A DNA stretch of 64,000 nt from Pseudomonas sp. TH31 (GTDB lineage: Bacteria; Pseudomonadota; Gammaproteobacteria; Pseudomonadales; Pseudomonadaceae), in contig NZ_JAEKEZ010000009.1 of assembly GCF_016650815.1 (NCBI RefSeq), forward strand, positions 1 through 64,000, written 5' to 3'. Positions 1 through 11,801 of this stretch are shown here, in pieces. Position 1 is the first letter of the stretch, and the number at the start of each line of letters is the position of its first letter. Below the pieces are notes generated by a model. That model was given only the letters and a program-made list of their open reading frames with translations, was not told the DNA's origin and did no database searches. The translations under genes were made by a program, and so were the position numbers.

Positions 1-89
1 ACCGCATCTTCAGACGGCTCCCGGCTGTCACAGTCTCCCGACAGTGCTAAGGTTCGGCCCTAGCTTTTGTATTTTCCAAAGGAAGCCTT

Positions 90-3000
90 ATGCCGGACGC
101 CGCGTCCCTCAATGCTGGTTTTATGGTGGTTCAAAGCAACAGTTTGGATGAACTGCGTAGCCTTGTGATCAGCGTAATGCGGCACTACCCGCTGGCTCCC
201 CTGGAAAATGAAATCGCCTTGGTGCAGAGCAATGGCATCGCCCAATGGCTGAAGCTTGCACTGGCCGAAGACCCTGAAGATGACGATCTGGGCGGTTGTG
301 GCATTGCGGCGGCCATCGATGTGCAATTGCCGGGCAGCTTCATGTGGCAGCTCTATCGCATGGTCCTGGGTCGTGACGAAATCCCGGTAAAATCCCTGCT
401 CGATAAAGCGCCGCTGACCTGGCGTCTGATGCGTCTGCTACCGCAGTTAATCGACCAACCTCATTTCGAACCCCTGCAACGTTTCCTCACCCACGATACC
501 GATTTGCGCAAACGCTATCAGTTGTCCGAGCGTCTGGCGGATCTGTTCGATCAATACCAGGTGTACCGTGCCGACTGGCTGGAGGATTGGGCAGAAGGCC
601 GACATCAACTACGTAATGGCAGAGGGGAAGCCAAGGCACTAACCCCGGCCAATTGCTGGCAGGCAGAGCTGTGGCGTGCGCTGCTGTTGGATGTAGGGGA
701 ACAAGGCATGGCGCAAAGTCGTGCCGGCGTTCACCAACGGTTTATCGAACGCATCAACCGTCTCGACTCGGCGCCAGGTGGATTACCGTCCCGGGTGATC
801 GTTTTCGGGATCTCTTCGCTGCCCGCTCAAGCACTGGAAGCACTTGCTGGACTGGCTCGATTCAGCCAGGTCTTGCTGTGTGTTCATAACCCATGTCGTT
901 ACCATTGGGCAGACATCGTCGCCGATAAAGACTTGTTGCGGCATCAATACAAGCGTCAGGCGCGCAAAAGCGGCATGCCGGTTGTACTCGACCCGCAAAC
1001 CCTTCACCAACACGCTCACCCCCTATTGGCCGCGTGGGGCAAGCAGGGACGGGACTACATCAATCTGCTCGACAGCTACGACGATCCCGGCAGCTATCGT
1101 GCGGCATTTCGTGATGGTCGCATCGACCTGTTCAGCGACAGTCAGCCGCAAAACATGCTCAATCAGTTGCAAGACGACATCCTTGAGCTACGTCCCTTGA
1201 GCGAGACTCGCGACCACTGGCCGGCTGTCGATTTACACAGCGATCAGTCGATCCGTTTTCACATCGCCCATAGCGCCCAGCGAGAAGTGGAAATCCTTCA
1301 CGATCAACTGCTCGAGCGTTTCAGTGCCCATCCGGATTTAAGACCTCGCGACGTGATCGTGATGGTTCCGGACATCGACAGCTACGCCCCGCACATCCGC
1401 GCGGTGTTTGGTCAGCTGGAGCGCAGCGATCAGCGTTTCATTCCCTTCACGTTGGCGGATCAGGGCCAGCGTGGCCGTGATCCGTTACTGATTGCTGTCG
1501 AACACCTGCTCAAACTCCCGGACAGTCGTTTTCCGGTCAGCGAGATTCTCGATCTGCTGGACGTCCCCGCACTCCGTGCCCGGTTCGGCGTCGAAGAGCG
1601 TGACCTGCCAACGCTGCACCGCTGGATCGAAGGTGCCGGCATCCGCTGGGGAATGAATGCCGAGCAACGTGCGGGCCTAGGTCTGCCCGAGGCGCTGGAG
1701 CAAAACAGTTGGCGTTTTGGTCTGCGACGAATGCTGCTCGGTTATGCGGTCGGTAGCGCCAGTGCCTGCGAAGGCATAGAACCCTACGACGAAATTGGCG
1801 GGCTGGATGCTGCACTCATCGGTCCGTTGGTGGCGCTGCTCGACGCGCTGGAGATTGCGCACCAGCAGCTCACGCAGCCGGCGCCTCCAAGAGAGTGGGG
1901 CGTACGTTTGCAAGGGCTGGTTCAGCTGTTTTTCAAGGCCAGTAACGAGCATGACGACTACTTGCTGGCTCAACTCGAAGAGCTGCGTGAAACCTGGCTC
2001 GATACCTGCGAATCAGTGGGGTTGCAGGACGAGTTGCCGCTCACGGTCGTCCGTGAAGCCTGGCTCGCTGGTCTCGACCAGGGCCGCTTGTCCCAACGCT
2101 TTCTGGCCGGTGCAGTCAACTTCTGCACGCTGATGCCGATGCGAGCGATCCCGTTCAAACTGGTTTGCCTGCTCGGTATGAATGATGGGGATTATCCTCG
2201 AGCGCAACCGCCGCTGGACTTTGACCTGATGGGCAGTGATTACCGTCCCGGTGATCGCTCCCGGCGTGAAGATGACCGCTATCTCCTGTTGGAAGCGCTG
2301 CTGTCCGCCCGTAGTCAGCTTTATATCAGCTGGGTAGGCCGCAGCATTCGCGATAACAGCGAGCGGCCGGCCTCGGTGCTGATTGGCCAATTACGCGATC
2401 ATCTCGCCAGCGGTTGGCGGCTGGCGCGGGACGCCGATGATTTGCTTGAGGCGATGACACAGGAGCATCCCCTGCAACCGTTCAGCGCCCGTTATTTCCA
2501 CGAAGGCGATGCTCTGTTCAGCTACGCCAGTGAGTGGCACGTGCTTCATCAAGCCAGTGAGCAAGCCACTGATGTCGAGGTTCTCGAACCCTACATCCAG
2601 GAGGAGCCGCTGGGCTTGGGACAATTGCAGGACTTCCTGCGCAATCCCGTACGACATTTCTTCAGCCAGCGGCTCAAGGTGTTCTTTGAAGCGGCCGAAG
2701 TCCCTTTGGCCGATGAAGAACCCTTCGTGCTCGACGCGCTGCAACGCTACAGCCTCAGCGACAGCTTGCTCGAGGCCGCACTGAGTCAGCTGGATCACTG
2801 CGATTGCGCGTTGCAAGCCCAGGCCATACGCCTGCAAAACAGCGGCCTGCTGCCCATGGCCGGTTTCGGCGAATGTCTTCAACGAGAGTTGATCGAACCA
2901 CTGCCGGATCTGCTGCAGCGTTATCAGCAGCTCCTGAGGTTATGGCCGACAGCGCTCACCAGTGCCGTGCCGGTAAGTCCGGAACTGCACGGCTTGCGCC

Positions 3001-3542
3001 TTGAAGGCTGGCTCAGTGGCCTGCATCAGCGCGCAGACGGAGGGTTGCTGTCGGTCACCACGATTCCCAACAGTATCGGCTCAATCAAGACTCGAAAATG
3101 GCATCGCCTGACGCGGCCCTGGGTCAATCACCTGGTTGCCTGCGCCAGTGGTCTATCGATGACCACAGCGCTGGTCGCCAGCGACGACAGCTTGTTGCTG
3201 GAACCGCTGGAAAAGGGTGCCGCGTTGCAGATCCTCGGTAACCTGCTGCTGGCCTGGCAATCGGGCATGCGCCAACCGTTGCCGATCGCGGTGAAAACCG
3301 CCTTCGCCTGGCTCAGTCAAACCGACCCGGTCAAAGCCCGGGCCGCCGCGCGAAAAGCCTACGAAGGCGACGGTCAGACGACCGATGGCGAGCGACGCGA
3401 AAGCCCCGCACTCGCCCGGCAATTCGCCGACTACGACAGCCTGATTGCCGATCAGACCTTCCCCGATTGGTGCGACGCCTTGTACAAGCCACTGCTTGAA
3501 GCCCCCTGGCGTTCACTGACCGGCGAGGGCGCACGCTCATGA
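90..3542 (+). CDS. recC: RecC, exodeoxyribonuclease V gamma subunit
   Basis: This is the Chi-scanning, 3'-strand-tracking subunit of RecBCD, which processes double-strand breaks for RecA-dependent repair. The protein is 1150 residues, normal for the family. The N-terminal half contains the family signature around residues 45-60 ([20 protein letters not shown]), and the helicase-like core contains [16 protein letters not shown] and a [13 protein letters not shown] stretch. The ATG at 90 is preceded by AAGGAAG at about 79-85. An internal ATG at 123 would fit shorter homologues but has no comparable ribosome site. The 3' end overlaps the recB start by four bases (ATGA), so recC-recB-recD form one operon. 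Identification rests on the family motifs, length and gene order. Confidence 0.97.
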   Translation: MPDAASLNAGFMVVQSNSLDELRSLVISVMRHYPLAPLENEIALVQSNGIAQWLKLALAEDPEDDDLGGCGIAAAIDVQLPGSFMWQLYRMVLGRDEIPVKSLLDKAPLTWRLMRLLPQLIDQPHFEPLQRFLTHDTDLRKRYQLSERLADLFDQYQVYRADWLEDWAEGRHQLRNGRGEAKALTPANCWQAELWRALLLDVGEQGMAQSRAGVHQRFIERINRLDSAPGGLPSRVIVFGISSLPAQALEALAGLARFSQVLLCVHNPCRYHWADIVADKDLLRHQYKRQARKSGMPVVLDPQTLHQHAHPLLAAWGKQGRDYINLLDSYDDPGSYRAAFRDGRIDLFSDSQPQNMLNQLQDDILELRPLSETRDHWPAVDLHSDQSIRFHIAHSAQREVEILHDQLLERFSAHPDLRPRDVIVMVPDIDSYAPHIRAVFGQLERSDQRFIPFTLADQGQRGRDPLLIAVEHLLKLPDSRFPVSEILDLLDVPALRARFGVEERDLPTLHRWIEGAGIRWGMNAEQRAGLGLPEALEQNSWRFGLRRMLLGYAVGSASACEGIEPYDEIGGLDAALIGPLVALLDALEIAHQQLTQPAPPREWGVRLQGLVQLFFKASNEHDDYLLAQLEELRETWLDTCESVGLQDELPLTVVREAWLAGLDQGRLSQRFLAGAVNFCTLMPMRAIPFKLVCLLGMNDGDYPRAQPPLDFDLMGSDYRPGDRSRREDDRYLLLEALLSARSQLYISWVGRSIRDNSERPASVLIGQLRDHLASGWRLARDADDLLEAMTQEHPLQPFSARYFHEGDALFSYASEWHVLHQASEQATDVEVLEPYIQEEPLGLGQLQDFLRNPVRHFFSQRLKVFFEAAEVPLADEEPFVLDALQRYSLSDSLLEAALSQLDHCDCALQAQAIRLQNSGLLPMAGFGECLQRELIEPLPDLLQRYQQLLRLWPTALTSAVPVSPELHGLRLEGWLSGLHQRADGGLLSVTTIPNSIGSIKTRKWHRLTRPWVNHLVACASGLSMTTALVASDDSLLLEPLEKGAALQILGNLLLAWQSGMRQPLPIAVKTAFAWLSQTDPVKARAAARKAYEGDGQTTDGERRESPALARQFADYDSLIADQTFPDWCDALYKPLLEAPWRSLTGEGARS

Positions 3543-6500
3543 GCACGAAGACACCGCTGGCCCTGGCTTTCCCCCTGCGCGGCAGCCAACTGATCGAGGC
3601 CAGCGCCGGGACCGGCAAGACCTTCACCATCTCCGCGCTTTATCTGCGTCTGGTCCTCGGGCATGGCGGCGAGTCGAGTGGTTTCGGGCGTGAGCTGTTA
3701 CCGCCACAAATCCTCGTCGTGACCTTCACCGATGCAGCCACCAAAGAGTTGCGTGAACGTATTCGCACTCGTTTGGCCGAAGCCGCGCGTTTTTCCGGGA
3801 CGAGACACCGGCACCGGACAGTCTGATTGCCGAGTTGCGCGAGCAATACCTTCCCGAGCAATGGTCCGGTTGCGCCAACCGCCTCGACATCGCCGCGCAA
3901 TGGATGGACGAAGCAGCCGTCTCGACCATCCACAGTTGGTGCCAGCGCATGCTGCGTGAGCACGCCTTCGACAGTGGCAGTCTGTTCACCCAGACCCTGG
4001 AAACCGATCACAGCGATCTGCTGGGCGAAGTCCTGCGCGATTACTGGCGGCTGTTCTGCTACCCGATGCAGGGCGATGCGCTGAACTGGGTTCGCGGTAA
4101 CTGGGGTGGACCCGCCGCGTTGCTGCCGCGAGTACGTGGGCTATTCGCCAGCGAACGTGAGAGCGTCGAAGCAAAGGCGCCCGCCGAACTCATTGCCCAG
4201 TGCCTCCACGAACGCCGCACCGCCTTGCTCGAACTCAAGCTGCCCTGGCGCCAATGGGCGGACGAACTGCTTGCGATCTGTCACCAGGGCGTGGCGAGTA
4301 AAAGCGTCGACGGACGCAAGATGCAGGCGCGCTACTTCGAGCCCTGGTTCGAAAAGATCAAGGCCTGGGCCGAAGACGAAGCCCTCGAGCAACTGGACAT
4401 CGGCACGGGCTTCACTCGCCTGACCCCCGATGGCATGGCCGAAGCCTGGAAGGGCGATGCTCCCCATCATCCCGGGCTGGATGCCATGCCTGGCCTCAAG
4501 GTCAGTCTCGACAGTTTGCCGACGCCTGATGCCGCGGTTCTGCAACACGCTGCTCATTGGGTGGGGGCGCGGTTCGAAGAGGAAAAACGCCGCCGTGCCG
4601 AGATGGGCTTCGACGACATGTTGCTGCGTCTCGATGCTGCCTTGCAGTCCGACGGTGGTGAGCGCCTGGCCAGCCTGATCCGTGAACAGTTTCCGGTGGC
4701 GTTGATCGACGAATTCCAGGACACCGACCCGGTGCAGTACCGCATCTTCGAAAGCATCTATCGCATCGAAGACAACAACCCCGAGTGCGGTCTGTTCCTG
4801 ATCGGCGACCCGAAGCAGGCGATCTACGCCTTCCGCGGCGCCGATATCTACACCTATCTGCGCGCCCGTCAGGCCACCACCGGCCGTCTGCATACATTGG
4901 GCACCAACTTCCGTTCAAGCCATGGCATGGTCGATGCCGTAAACCATGTTTTTGAACGCGCGGAGTCTCGTGAGACCGGGCGCGGTGCATTCCTCTTTCG
5001 CGAGAAAAGCGGCGAGAACCCGGTACCTTTCCTGCCTGTCGAATCCCAGGGTCGCAAAGAAGTCCTGCACCTTGATGGGCAGAGCGTACCGGCGCTGAAT
5101 ATCTGGCATCTGTCCGCAGATCAGCCGCTATCCGGCGTGGTGTACCGACAACAACTGGCTGGCGCTTGCGCCAGTGAAATCACGGCCCTGCTCAATGGCG
5201 GGCAACAAGGTCGTGCCGGGTTCACACAGGACGGCAAGGATTTTCGAGGTCTGTTGCCAGCGGATATCGCGATTCTGGTACGCGATGGTAAAGAGGCCCA
5301 GGCCGTGCGTGGCGAACTTTCTGCCCGCGGTGTGCGCAGCGTTTATCTGTCGGACAAGGATTCGGTGTTCGCCGCCCAGGAAGCGCACGACCTGCTGACC
5401 TGGCTCAAGGCCTGCGCCGAACCGGATGTCGAGCGTCCACTGCGGGCGGCGTTGGCCTGCATCACGCTGAACCTCTCGCTGGCCGAACTCGAGCGACTGA
5501 ATCAGGACGAACTGGCCTGGGAAGCACGGGTCATGCAGTTCCGCCGCTATCGCGAGACTTGGCGCAAGCAGGGCGTGCTGCCGATGCTTCGACGTTTGCT
5601 GCATGACTTCAAACTGCCCCAGGCGTTGATCACTCGCAGCGACGGCGAGCGCGTGCTGACCAACCTGCTGCACCTGTCCGAGCTACTGCAACAAGCCGCC
5701 GCCGAACTCGATGGCGAGCAAGCCTTGATCCGTCATTTGTCCGAGCACCTGGCACTGTCCGGTCAGGCGGGTGAGGAGCAAATACTGCGCCTGGAAAGCG
5801 ACGAACAACTGGTCAAGGTTGTCACTATTCACAAGTCGAAGGGGCTTGAGTATCCCTTGGTGTTTTTGCCTTTCATCTGCTCGGCGAAACCGGTGGATGG
5901 CAGCCGCCTGCCGTTGCACTACCACGATGCCGCGGGCACGGCTCAGGTAACCCTGAGGCCCACTGCCGAGTTGATCGCCCAGGCCGATGACGAGCGGCTG
6001 GCCGAGGATTTGCGCTTGCTCTATGTGGCGCTGACCCGCGCGCAGCATGCCTGCTGGCTTGGTGTGACTGACCTCAAGCGCGGCAATAACAACAGCTCGG
6101 TACTGCACCTGTCGGCATTGGGTTATTTACTGGGCGGTGGTGCGGCATTGGCCGAGTCGACAGGCCTGAGGCGCTGGCTGGAAGACTTGCAACAGGACTG
6201 CCCTGCGCTCAATTGCAGCGAGATGCCCGAGGCGACCGGCGAGCATTACCATCCACCGCGTAACGAAGCGACTTTACTCGCGCCGTTGATTCCCAAACGC
6301 AAGGCCAGCGAAAACTGGTGGATTGCCTCCTATAGCGCCTTGCGCATCGGCGACATCTTGAGCGTGGGCACTGACGAAGCGCCGGAAAGCCCGCAAGCGC
6401 AAAAGCTCTTCGACGACGAACGTCTCGATCCCGAAGCACCACGGGAAGTGCTCACCGGCGGTGCAGACATTCACCGCTTTCCCCGAGGCCCGAACCCCGG

Positions 6501-7227
6501 CACCTTTCTCCATGGTTTGTTGGAATGGGCCGGTGAAGAAGGGTTCAGCGCGACGCCCAAAGCCGTCGAAGACGCCGTTGGCCGTCGCTGTAATCGCCGC
6601 GGCTGGGAAGGCTGGATCGTCACGTTGAGTGACTGGTTGCAGCACCTGCTCAGATCGCCGTTGCACATCGGCGGCGGACAGCCTCCAGTGGTCTTCGAGC
6701 AACTCAACCAATACCGGGTCGAGATGGAATTCTGGTTCGCCAGTCACAAAGTCGATGTGCTCAAACTCGATGAACTGGTGCGCCAATACACCCACAACGG
6801 CGTGGCCCGAGTGGCCGCTGAGCCGGTAATGCTCAATGGTATGTTCAAAGGCTTTATCGACCTGACGTTCGAGCATGAAGGTCGTTACTACGTCGCCGAC
6901 TACAAATCCAACTGGCTCGGCGTCGATGATTCGGCTTATACCGAGCAAGCCATGGAACAGTCGATCCTCGATAACCGCTACGACCTGCAATACGTGTTGT
7001 ACCTGTTGGCCCTGCATCGTCAGCTCAAGGCGCGGCTGCCCGATTACGATTACGACCGACATGTCGGTGGCGCGTTGTACCTGTTCCTGCGCGGAACGCG
7101 AGCGGCCAGCCAGGGCGTTTATTTCGCCCGTCCGCCACGGGAATTGATCGAGCGCCTGGATCGTCTGTTCCAGGGCAAGCCGCAACCCAGGGCCGAGCCC
7201 GCCTGGGAACAGGGAGTACTGCTATGA
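3539..7227 (+). CDS. recB: RecB, exodeoxyribonuclease V beta subunit (one apparent frameshift)
   Basis: This is the 3'-5' helicase and nuclease subunit of RecBCD. The first reading frame (3539-3826) gives the UvrD-type N terminus with Walker A AGTGKT at residues 23-28. It runs out of frame at a run of five T at 3790-3794. The second frame resumes at once ([17 protein letters not shown], then REQYLPEQW) and continues to 7227. It carries helicase motif II ([13 protein letters not shown]), [30 protein letters not shown] and [10 protein letters not shown], and ends with the RecB nuclease motif ADYKSNWLG near 6895-6921. Adding one T restores 1229 residues, the usual length. The gene overlaps recC by ATGA and recD by four bases. 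Either this strain has a recB mutation or the consensus lost a base; other genes in the window show the same kind of defect. Confidence 0.95.
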
Positions 7228-9331
7228 GCCGCACCTTCGCCGATTTGTTGCCCACGCCATTGGCGGCCGACAGTCTGGCAGACCTGGCGCCATTGACTCG
7301 TGCGGACGACCTTTTGCTGCTGCTCACCCGCTGGGTCGAACGTGGTTGGCTGCGTGCGCTGGACAAGGCATTCGTCGCCTTCCTCCATGAGCTCGCCCCC
7401 GATGATGATCCGCTGGTGTTGCTCGCGGCAGCGTTGACCAGTCACCAGCTCGGTCACGGTCATGTCTGCCTGGACGTGTTCGAGACGCTCAAGGCGCCGG
7501 ATTTCGCCCTGTCGCTGCCACCCGAAGGCGATCTGCAAAGTGGCGCGATGTTGCTGCCATCGCAATTGCTTGAAGCGCTGGACGGCGCTCACTGGTGCAA
7601 GGTGCTGGCCGCCAGCAGTCTGGTGGCACTGGCGGTAGACGGTCGTGAAGAAGCCCGGCACAGGCCCCTGGTGTTGTCGGGCAAACGCCTGTACCTGCGC
7701 CGCTACTGGGCTTATGAACGGCGCATCGACAATGCCCTGCGTCAACGCCTGGCGGAACATGAAGCAACGCCGGCGGACTTGCTCCAGCGCCTGACCGGTT
7801 TGTTCGGCCCCGCCAGGGCCGGTGAGGTGATCGACTGGCAAAAACTCGCTTGCGCCCTGGCCACTCGCGGCGCGTTCAGTATCGTCACCGGCGGTCCGGG
7901 TACCGGCAAGACCACCACCGTGGTGCGATTGCTGGCACTGCTCCAGGCGCCTGCCGTGGAGGCCGGCAAACCATTGCGTATTCGTCTGGCCGCTCCCACC
8001 GGCAAGGCGGCAGCGCGGCTGACGGAATCCATCAGCCAGCAAGTCCAGACCCTGACGGTAGCCGAGGCGGTACGGGACAAGATTCCGTCCGACGTCACCA
8101 CTGTGCACCGTTTGCTGGGCAGTCGGCCCGGCACCCGACATTTCCGCCACCACGCCGGTAATCGCTTGCCACTGGATGTGCTGGTCGTCGATGAAGCATC
8201 GATGATTGACCTGGAGATGATGGCCAATTTGCTCGACGCGTTGCCGGCCCATGCGCGTCTGGTGCTGCTCGGTGACAAGGACCAACTGGCTTCCGTGGAG
8301 GCCGGTGCCGTGTTGGGCGATTTGTGTCGCGACGCCGAGGCCGGGTGGTACAGCCCGCAGACTCGCCAGTGGCTGGAGGCGGTCAGCGGCGAAAGTCTCG
8401 AAACCAGCGGTTTGCATGAGGATATGGAGGGTACTCATCCCTTGGCCCAGCAAGTGGTGATGTTGCGACACTCACGTCGATTCGGCGAGGGCAGTGGCAT
8501 TGGTCAGCTGGCGCGTCGGGTCAATCAGCAACAGCCCGATGAAGCTCGCAAGCTGCTGGCCGAACGTAACTACCAAGACGTGTTTTCCATGCCGCTCAAA
8601 GGTGAACAGGATAAAGCGCTGGAGCGTTTGCTGCTGGACGGCCATCACGACGGACCACCCGGTTATCGGCATTACCTGAGTCTGCTGCGCAACCGGCGAC
8701 CACCCGTCGACTGCGCCCTTGATGACAAACGCTGGACCGAGTGGGCGCGGCACGTGTTGCAAGCCTTCGATACCTTCCAGTTGTTGTGCGCTGTACGCAA
8801 AGGGCCTTGGGGGTCGAAGGCCTGAATCTACGAGTCACCGACGCCCTGCTCAAGGCCCGGCTGATCGACGGCGATCAGCAGTGGTACGAAGGCCGGCCGG
8901 TGCTGATGACCCGCAACGACTACGGCCTGGGCTTGATGAACGGCGACATCGGCATTGCGCTCAAATTGCCGGAGCGCGAGGGGCCCGAGGCAGGCAAACA
9001 GGTACTGCGTGTCGCCTTCCCGCGCAACGATGGCCAGGGGGGCGTGCGTTTTGTTCTGCCGAGCCGGCTCAACGATGTCGAGACGGTGTACGCAATGACC
9101 GTGCATAAATCCCAGGGCTCGGAATTTGCCCACACCGCGTTGATTCTGCCGGACGCCCTGAACCCGGTACTGACCAAAGAACTGATCTACACCGGGATCA
9201 CCCGGGCCAAGGACTGGTTCACCCTGATCGAGCCGCGTGCCGGCGTGTTTGAGGAGGCCGTGCAACGCAAAGTGAAGCGTTTGAGCGGGTTGATGCTGGA
9301 GTTGGAGGAGGGAGATAAGTCCAGCCCTTAA
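7224..9331 (+). CDS. recD: RecD, exodeoxyribonuclease V alpha subunit (one apparent frameshift)
   Basis: This is the 5'-3' superfamily 1B helicase of RecBCD. Walker A reads GGPGTGKTTT (about 7888-7920) and is followed by RLAAPTGKAAARL, VVDEASMIDLEMM and LLGDKDQLASVEAGAVLGD, all RecD signatures. The frame that starts at 7224 ends at 8825 after GPWGSKA. The continuation lies in the next frame as GVEGLNLRVTDALLKARLI and ends with VHKSQGSEFAHTALILP and YTGITRAKDWF at 9331. The break is at a run of five G at 8809-8813. One extra G gives 702 residues, the normal size. Start codon and operon position (overlap with recB) are clear. Whether the frameshift exists in the cell cannot be decided from this sequence. 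Confidence 0.95.
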
Positions 9332-9451
9332 AAGGCCAAGCGGTTAACGACGGAATTCTGTCCGAAGTGCCCTGTCCCGCGGTCTCGCGGGTGTTTCGGC
9401 GCTGTGCTATCGTTACGGCATCATTCCGTTAAGATCGAAGAGAATCCCTGC

Positions 9452-10027
9452 ATGAAGGTGGCTGTCCGAGCGACAGGGTGCGTGATTGGCTGCAAGCGCG
9501 TATTGCTTGTCGGCGTACTCTGTTTGCTGACTGGCGTCGCGTCCGCTCAACCTGAAACCACCGTCAGCATGGCCGATCAACGTGCCAAAGCGGTCACCCA
9601 GGTGGTGCTCGGGATTCTCAGTTATGCCCGCTGGCCCGTGGAGCCTGCGCAGTTGCGACTGTGTGTGGTCGGCCCGACCGAATACACCGACGATCTGGTC
9701 AAGGGCTCGACCCAGGCCTCCGGTCGACCTGTCACCGTAACCAGACTGCTGGCCGACAACCCGGCAATTGCCAGTGAGTGCGATGCCGTCTATATCGGCA
9801 AGCTGACCGTCGATGAGCGCAGTCGCTTGTTCACCTCGTTGACCGGTCGCCCGGTGCTGAGCATCAGCGAAGGCAGCGATCAATGCACCGTCGGCAGCCT
9901 TTTCTGCCTGCGGGTCAGCGACGATCAGGTGTCCTTCGAGGTCAACCTCGACTCCGTCGCCCGCAGTGGCGTGCGGATTCACCCCAGTGTGTTGCAACTG
10001 TCGCGCCGCAAACCGGCGGCTCCATGA
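9452..10027 (+). CDS. yfiR: YfiR, periplasmic repressor of the YfiN diguanylate cyclase
   Basis: YfiR-family protein of 191 residues. It sits in the periplasm and holds the cyclase YfiN inactive until cell-envelope or redox stress releases it. The N terminus has a signal peptide (basic region, LLVGVLCLLTGVASA, cleavage before QPETT). The mature part has the family pattern ILSYARWP near the start and a C-terminal cysteine pair (QCTVGSLFCLRV), matching the disulfide-forming cysteines known in Pseudomonas aeruginosa YfiR. The ATG at 9452 gives a proper signal peptide; upstream in-frame starts would add a non-hydrophobic extension. The stop codon overlaps the yfiN start (ATGA), so the two are translationally coupled and yfiR-yfiN-yfiB form an operon. 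Confidence 0.93.
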   Translation: MKVAVRATGCVIGCKRVLLVGVLCLLTGVASAQPETTVSMADQRAKAVTQVVLGILSYARWPVEPAQLRLCVVGPTEYTDDLVKGSTQASGRPVTVTRLLADNPAIASECDAVYIGKLTVDERSRLFTSLTGRPVLSISEGSDQCTVGSLFCLRVSDDQVSFEVNLDSVARSGVRIHPSVLQLSRRKPAAP

Positions 10028-11292
10028 ATCTATTCAAATCGGGTAAGCGCCCAACCTTGCGTTCGGTCATCGGTCGCGGTCATTTGATCGTCGCGCTGGT
10101 CGGCGTGGCCATGGCCAGCGTCTCGCTGACCCTGCTCGGGGTTCTGGCGTTGCGGGTCTATGCCGACCACAACCTGCACCTGATCGCGCGCTCGATCAAC
10201 TACACCGTCGAAGCCGCAGTGGTGTTCAACGACAAGGTCGCCGCCACCGAAGCGTTGGCCTTGATCGCGTCCACCGAAGAAGTCGCCGATGCCCAGGTGC
10301 TCGACGAGCAGGGTGTGCTGCTGGCCCGTTGGCAGCGACCGGAAACCGGGTTGTTCTCCGATCTCGAAATGCAGATCGCCAAGGCCTTCCTGGAAAAACC
10401 CATCAGCATGCCCATTCTTCATCAGGGCCGGGAGATCGGCAGCATTCAGCTCACCGGCCACGGTGGCAGCCTGATGCGCTTCCTGCTCAGCGGGCTGATC
10501 GGGATCGTCGTGTGTACGGCCGTCAGTGCCTGGGTCGCGCTGTATCTGGCGCGCCGGCAGCTTCGTGGAATCACCGGACCGCTGCGCAGCCTGGCCTCTG
10601 TGGCTCACGCGGCCCGCAGCGAACGTGCCTTCGACCAACGCGTGCCGCCGGCCGACATCGCCGAGCTGGATAACCTGGGCAACGACTTCAATGCTTTGCT
10701 CGACGAGCTCGAATCCTGGCAAACCCACCTGCAAAGCGAGAACGAAACCCTCGCTCACCAGGCCAGCCATGACAGCCTCACCGGATTACCGAACCGGGCG
10801 TTTTTCGAAGGTCGATTGATTCGAGCATTGCGCAATGCCAACAAGCTCAACGAGCGGGTAGCCGTGTTGTTTCTCGACAGCGACCGGTTTAAAGAGATCA
10901 ACGACAACTTCGGTCATGCCGCTGGCGATGCCGTGCTGGTGGCCGTGGCCAAGCGGGTCCGTGCGCAATTGCGCGAAGAGGATCTGGTGGCGCGTCTGGG
11001 CGGCGATGAGTTTGCTGTCCTGCTGACGCCGTTGCACAAGACTGAAGACGCCGAGCGCATTGCCGACAAGATCATTGCCAGCATGGCGGCGCCCATTTCG
11101 TTGCCTGGCAATACCTCGGTGTTGACCTCACTCAGTATTGGCATAGCCGTCTATCCCGATCATGGCGCCACTCCGGGGGCCTTGCTCGACGCCGCCGACG
11201 CGGCGATGTACCAAGCCAAGCGCCTGTCCCGAGGCGCACAGCACACGGCCGGGTCGGAGCACCCTGTCGTCCATATTCAAACCAGGAGCTAA
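10024..11292 (+). CDS. yfiN: YfiN/TpbB-type membrane diguanylate cyclase
   Basis: Inner-membrane diguanylate cyclase that makes c-di-GMP when freed from YfiR. Its 422 residues show a first membrane helix (about residues 18-44), a periplasmic sensor domain, a second helix near FLLSGLIGIVVCTAVSAWVALYL, a HAMP linker (RRQLRGITGPLRSLA), and a C-terminal GGDEF domain. The active-site GGDEF is intact at about 10999-11013, with the upstream DSLTGLPNRAFF and DSDRFKEIND motifs. No EAL domain follows. The gene starts within the yfiR stop codon and is followed after five bases by yfiB. High activity of this enzyme is known to produce small-colony, biofilm-prone variants in P. aeruginosa. Confidence 0.94.
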   Translation: MNLFKSGKRPTLRSVIGRGHLIVALVGVAMASVSLTLLGVLALRVYADHNLHLIARSINYTVEAAVVFNDKVAATEALALIASTEEVADAQVLDEQGVLLARWQRPETGLFSDLEMQIAKAFLEKPISMPILHQGREIGSIQLTGHGGSLMRFLLSGLIGIVVCTAVSAWVALYLARRQLRGITGPLRSLASVAHAARSERAFDQRVPPADIAELDNLGNDFNALLDELESWQTHLQSENETLAHQASHDSLTGLPNRAFFEGRLIRALRNANKLNERVAVLFLDSDRFKEINDNFGHAAGDAVLVAVAKRVRAQLREEDLVARLGGDEFAVLLTPLHKTEDAERIADKIIASMAAPISLPGNTSVLTSLSIGIAVYPDHGATPGALLDAADAAMYQAKRLSRGAQHTAGSEHPVVHIQTRS

Positions 11293-11297
11293 TTTCT

Positions 11298-11801
11298 GTG
11301 TTCTCAATCCCTCAGCGTTCCCTGCAATTTTTCACGCTCATTCTGTTCATGGGCTTATTGGCATTGACCGGTTGCCAGACCGCGCCACAAAAAGGCCTGA
11401 CCCCGGTGCAGATCGCCGTACTCAAGCAACAAGGTTTCGAGTTGACCGACGAAGGCTGGGCGTTTGGCCTGTCTGGCAAAGTGCTGTTCGGCAGCGACGT
11501 TGAAAGCCTGAATGCGCAGAGTACCGAGATCGTCCAGCGCATCGGCAAGGCCCTGCTGGGTGTCGGCATCGAGCGGGTGCGGGTCGACGGTCACACCGAT
11601 GCGTCGGGCAAAGAGACCTACAACCAGCAGTTGTCCCTGCGCCGGGCGAAAAGCGTCGGCAAGGTGCTGACGGCTGCCGGGATGAAAGAACAGAACATCA
11701 AGCTTCAGGGGCTCGGCAGCAAGGAGCCGGTTGCCTCCAACGACACACCGGCCGGGCGTACCGAGAATCGCCGGGTGTCCATTGTGGTGATCGCCGACTA
11801 A
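11298..11801 (+). CDS. yfiB: YfiB, OmpA-like outer-membrane lipoprotein
   Basis: Peptidoglycan-binding lipoprotein that relieves YfiR inhibition of YfiN by sequestering YfiR. The start is GTG at 11298 behind AGGAGC at 11283-11288. The lipobox LALTGC lies at about residues 18-23, so the mature lipid-anchored protein begins at Cys23. The C-terminal half is an OmpA/MotB domain with the peptidoglycan-binding signature VDGHTDASGKETYNQQLSLRRA and GSKEPVASNDTPAGRTENRRVSI. Length is 167 residues, as in P. aeruginosa YfiB. It is the third gene of the yfiRNB operon. Confidence 0.94.
   Translation: MFSIPQRSLQFFTLILFMGLLALTGCQTAPQKGLTPVQIAVLKQQGFELTDEGWAFGLSGKVLFGSDVESLNAQSTEIVQRIGKALLGVGIERVRVDGHTDASGKETYNQQLSLRRAKSVGKVLTAAGMKEQNIKLQGLGSKEPVASNDTPAGRTENRRVSIVVIAD

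Noticed and set aside
3539..9331. recB and recD as certain pseudogenes
   Set aside because: Each has exactly one missing base in a homopolymer, like many other genes here, so loss of function is not established.
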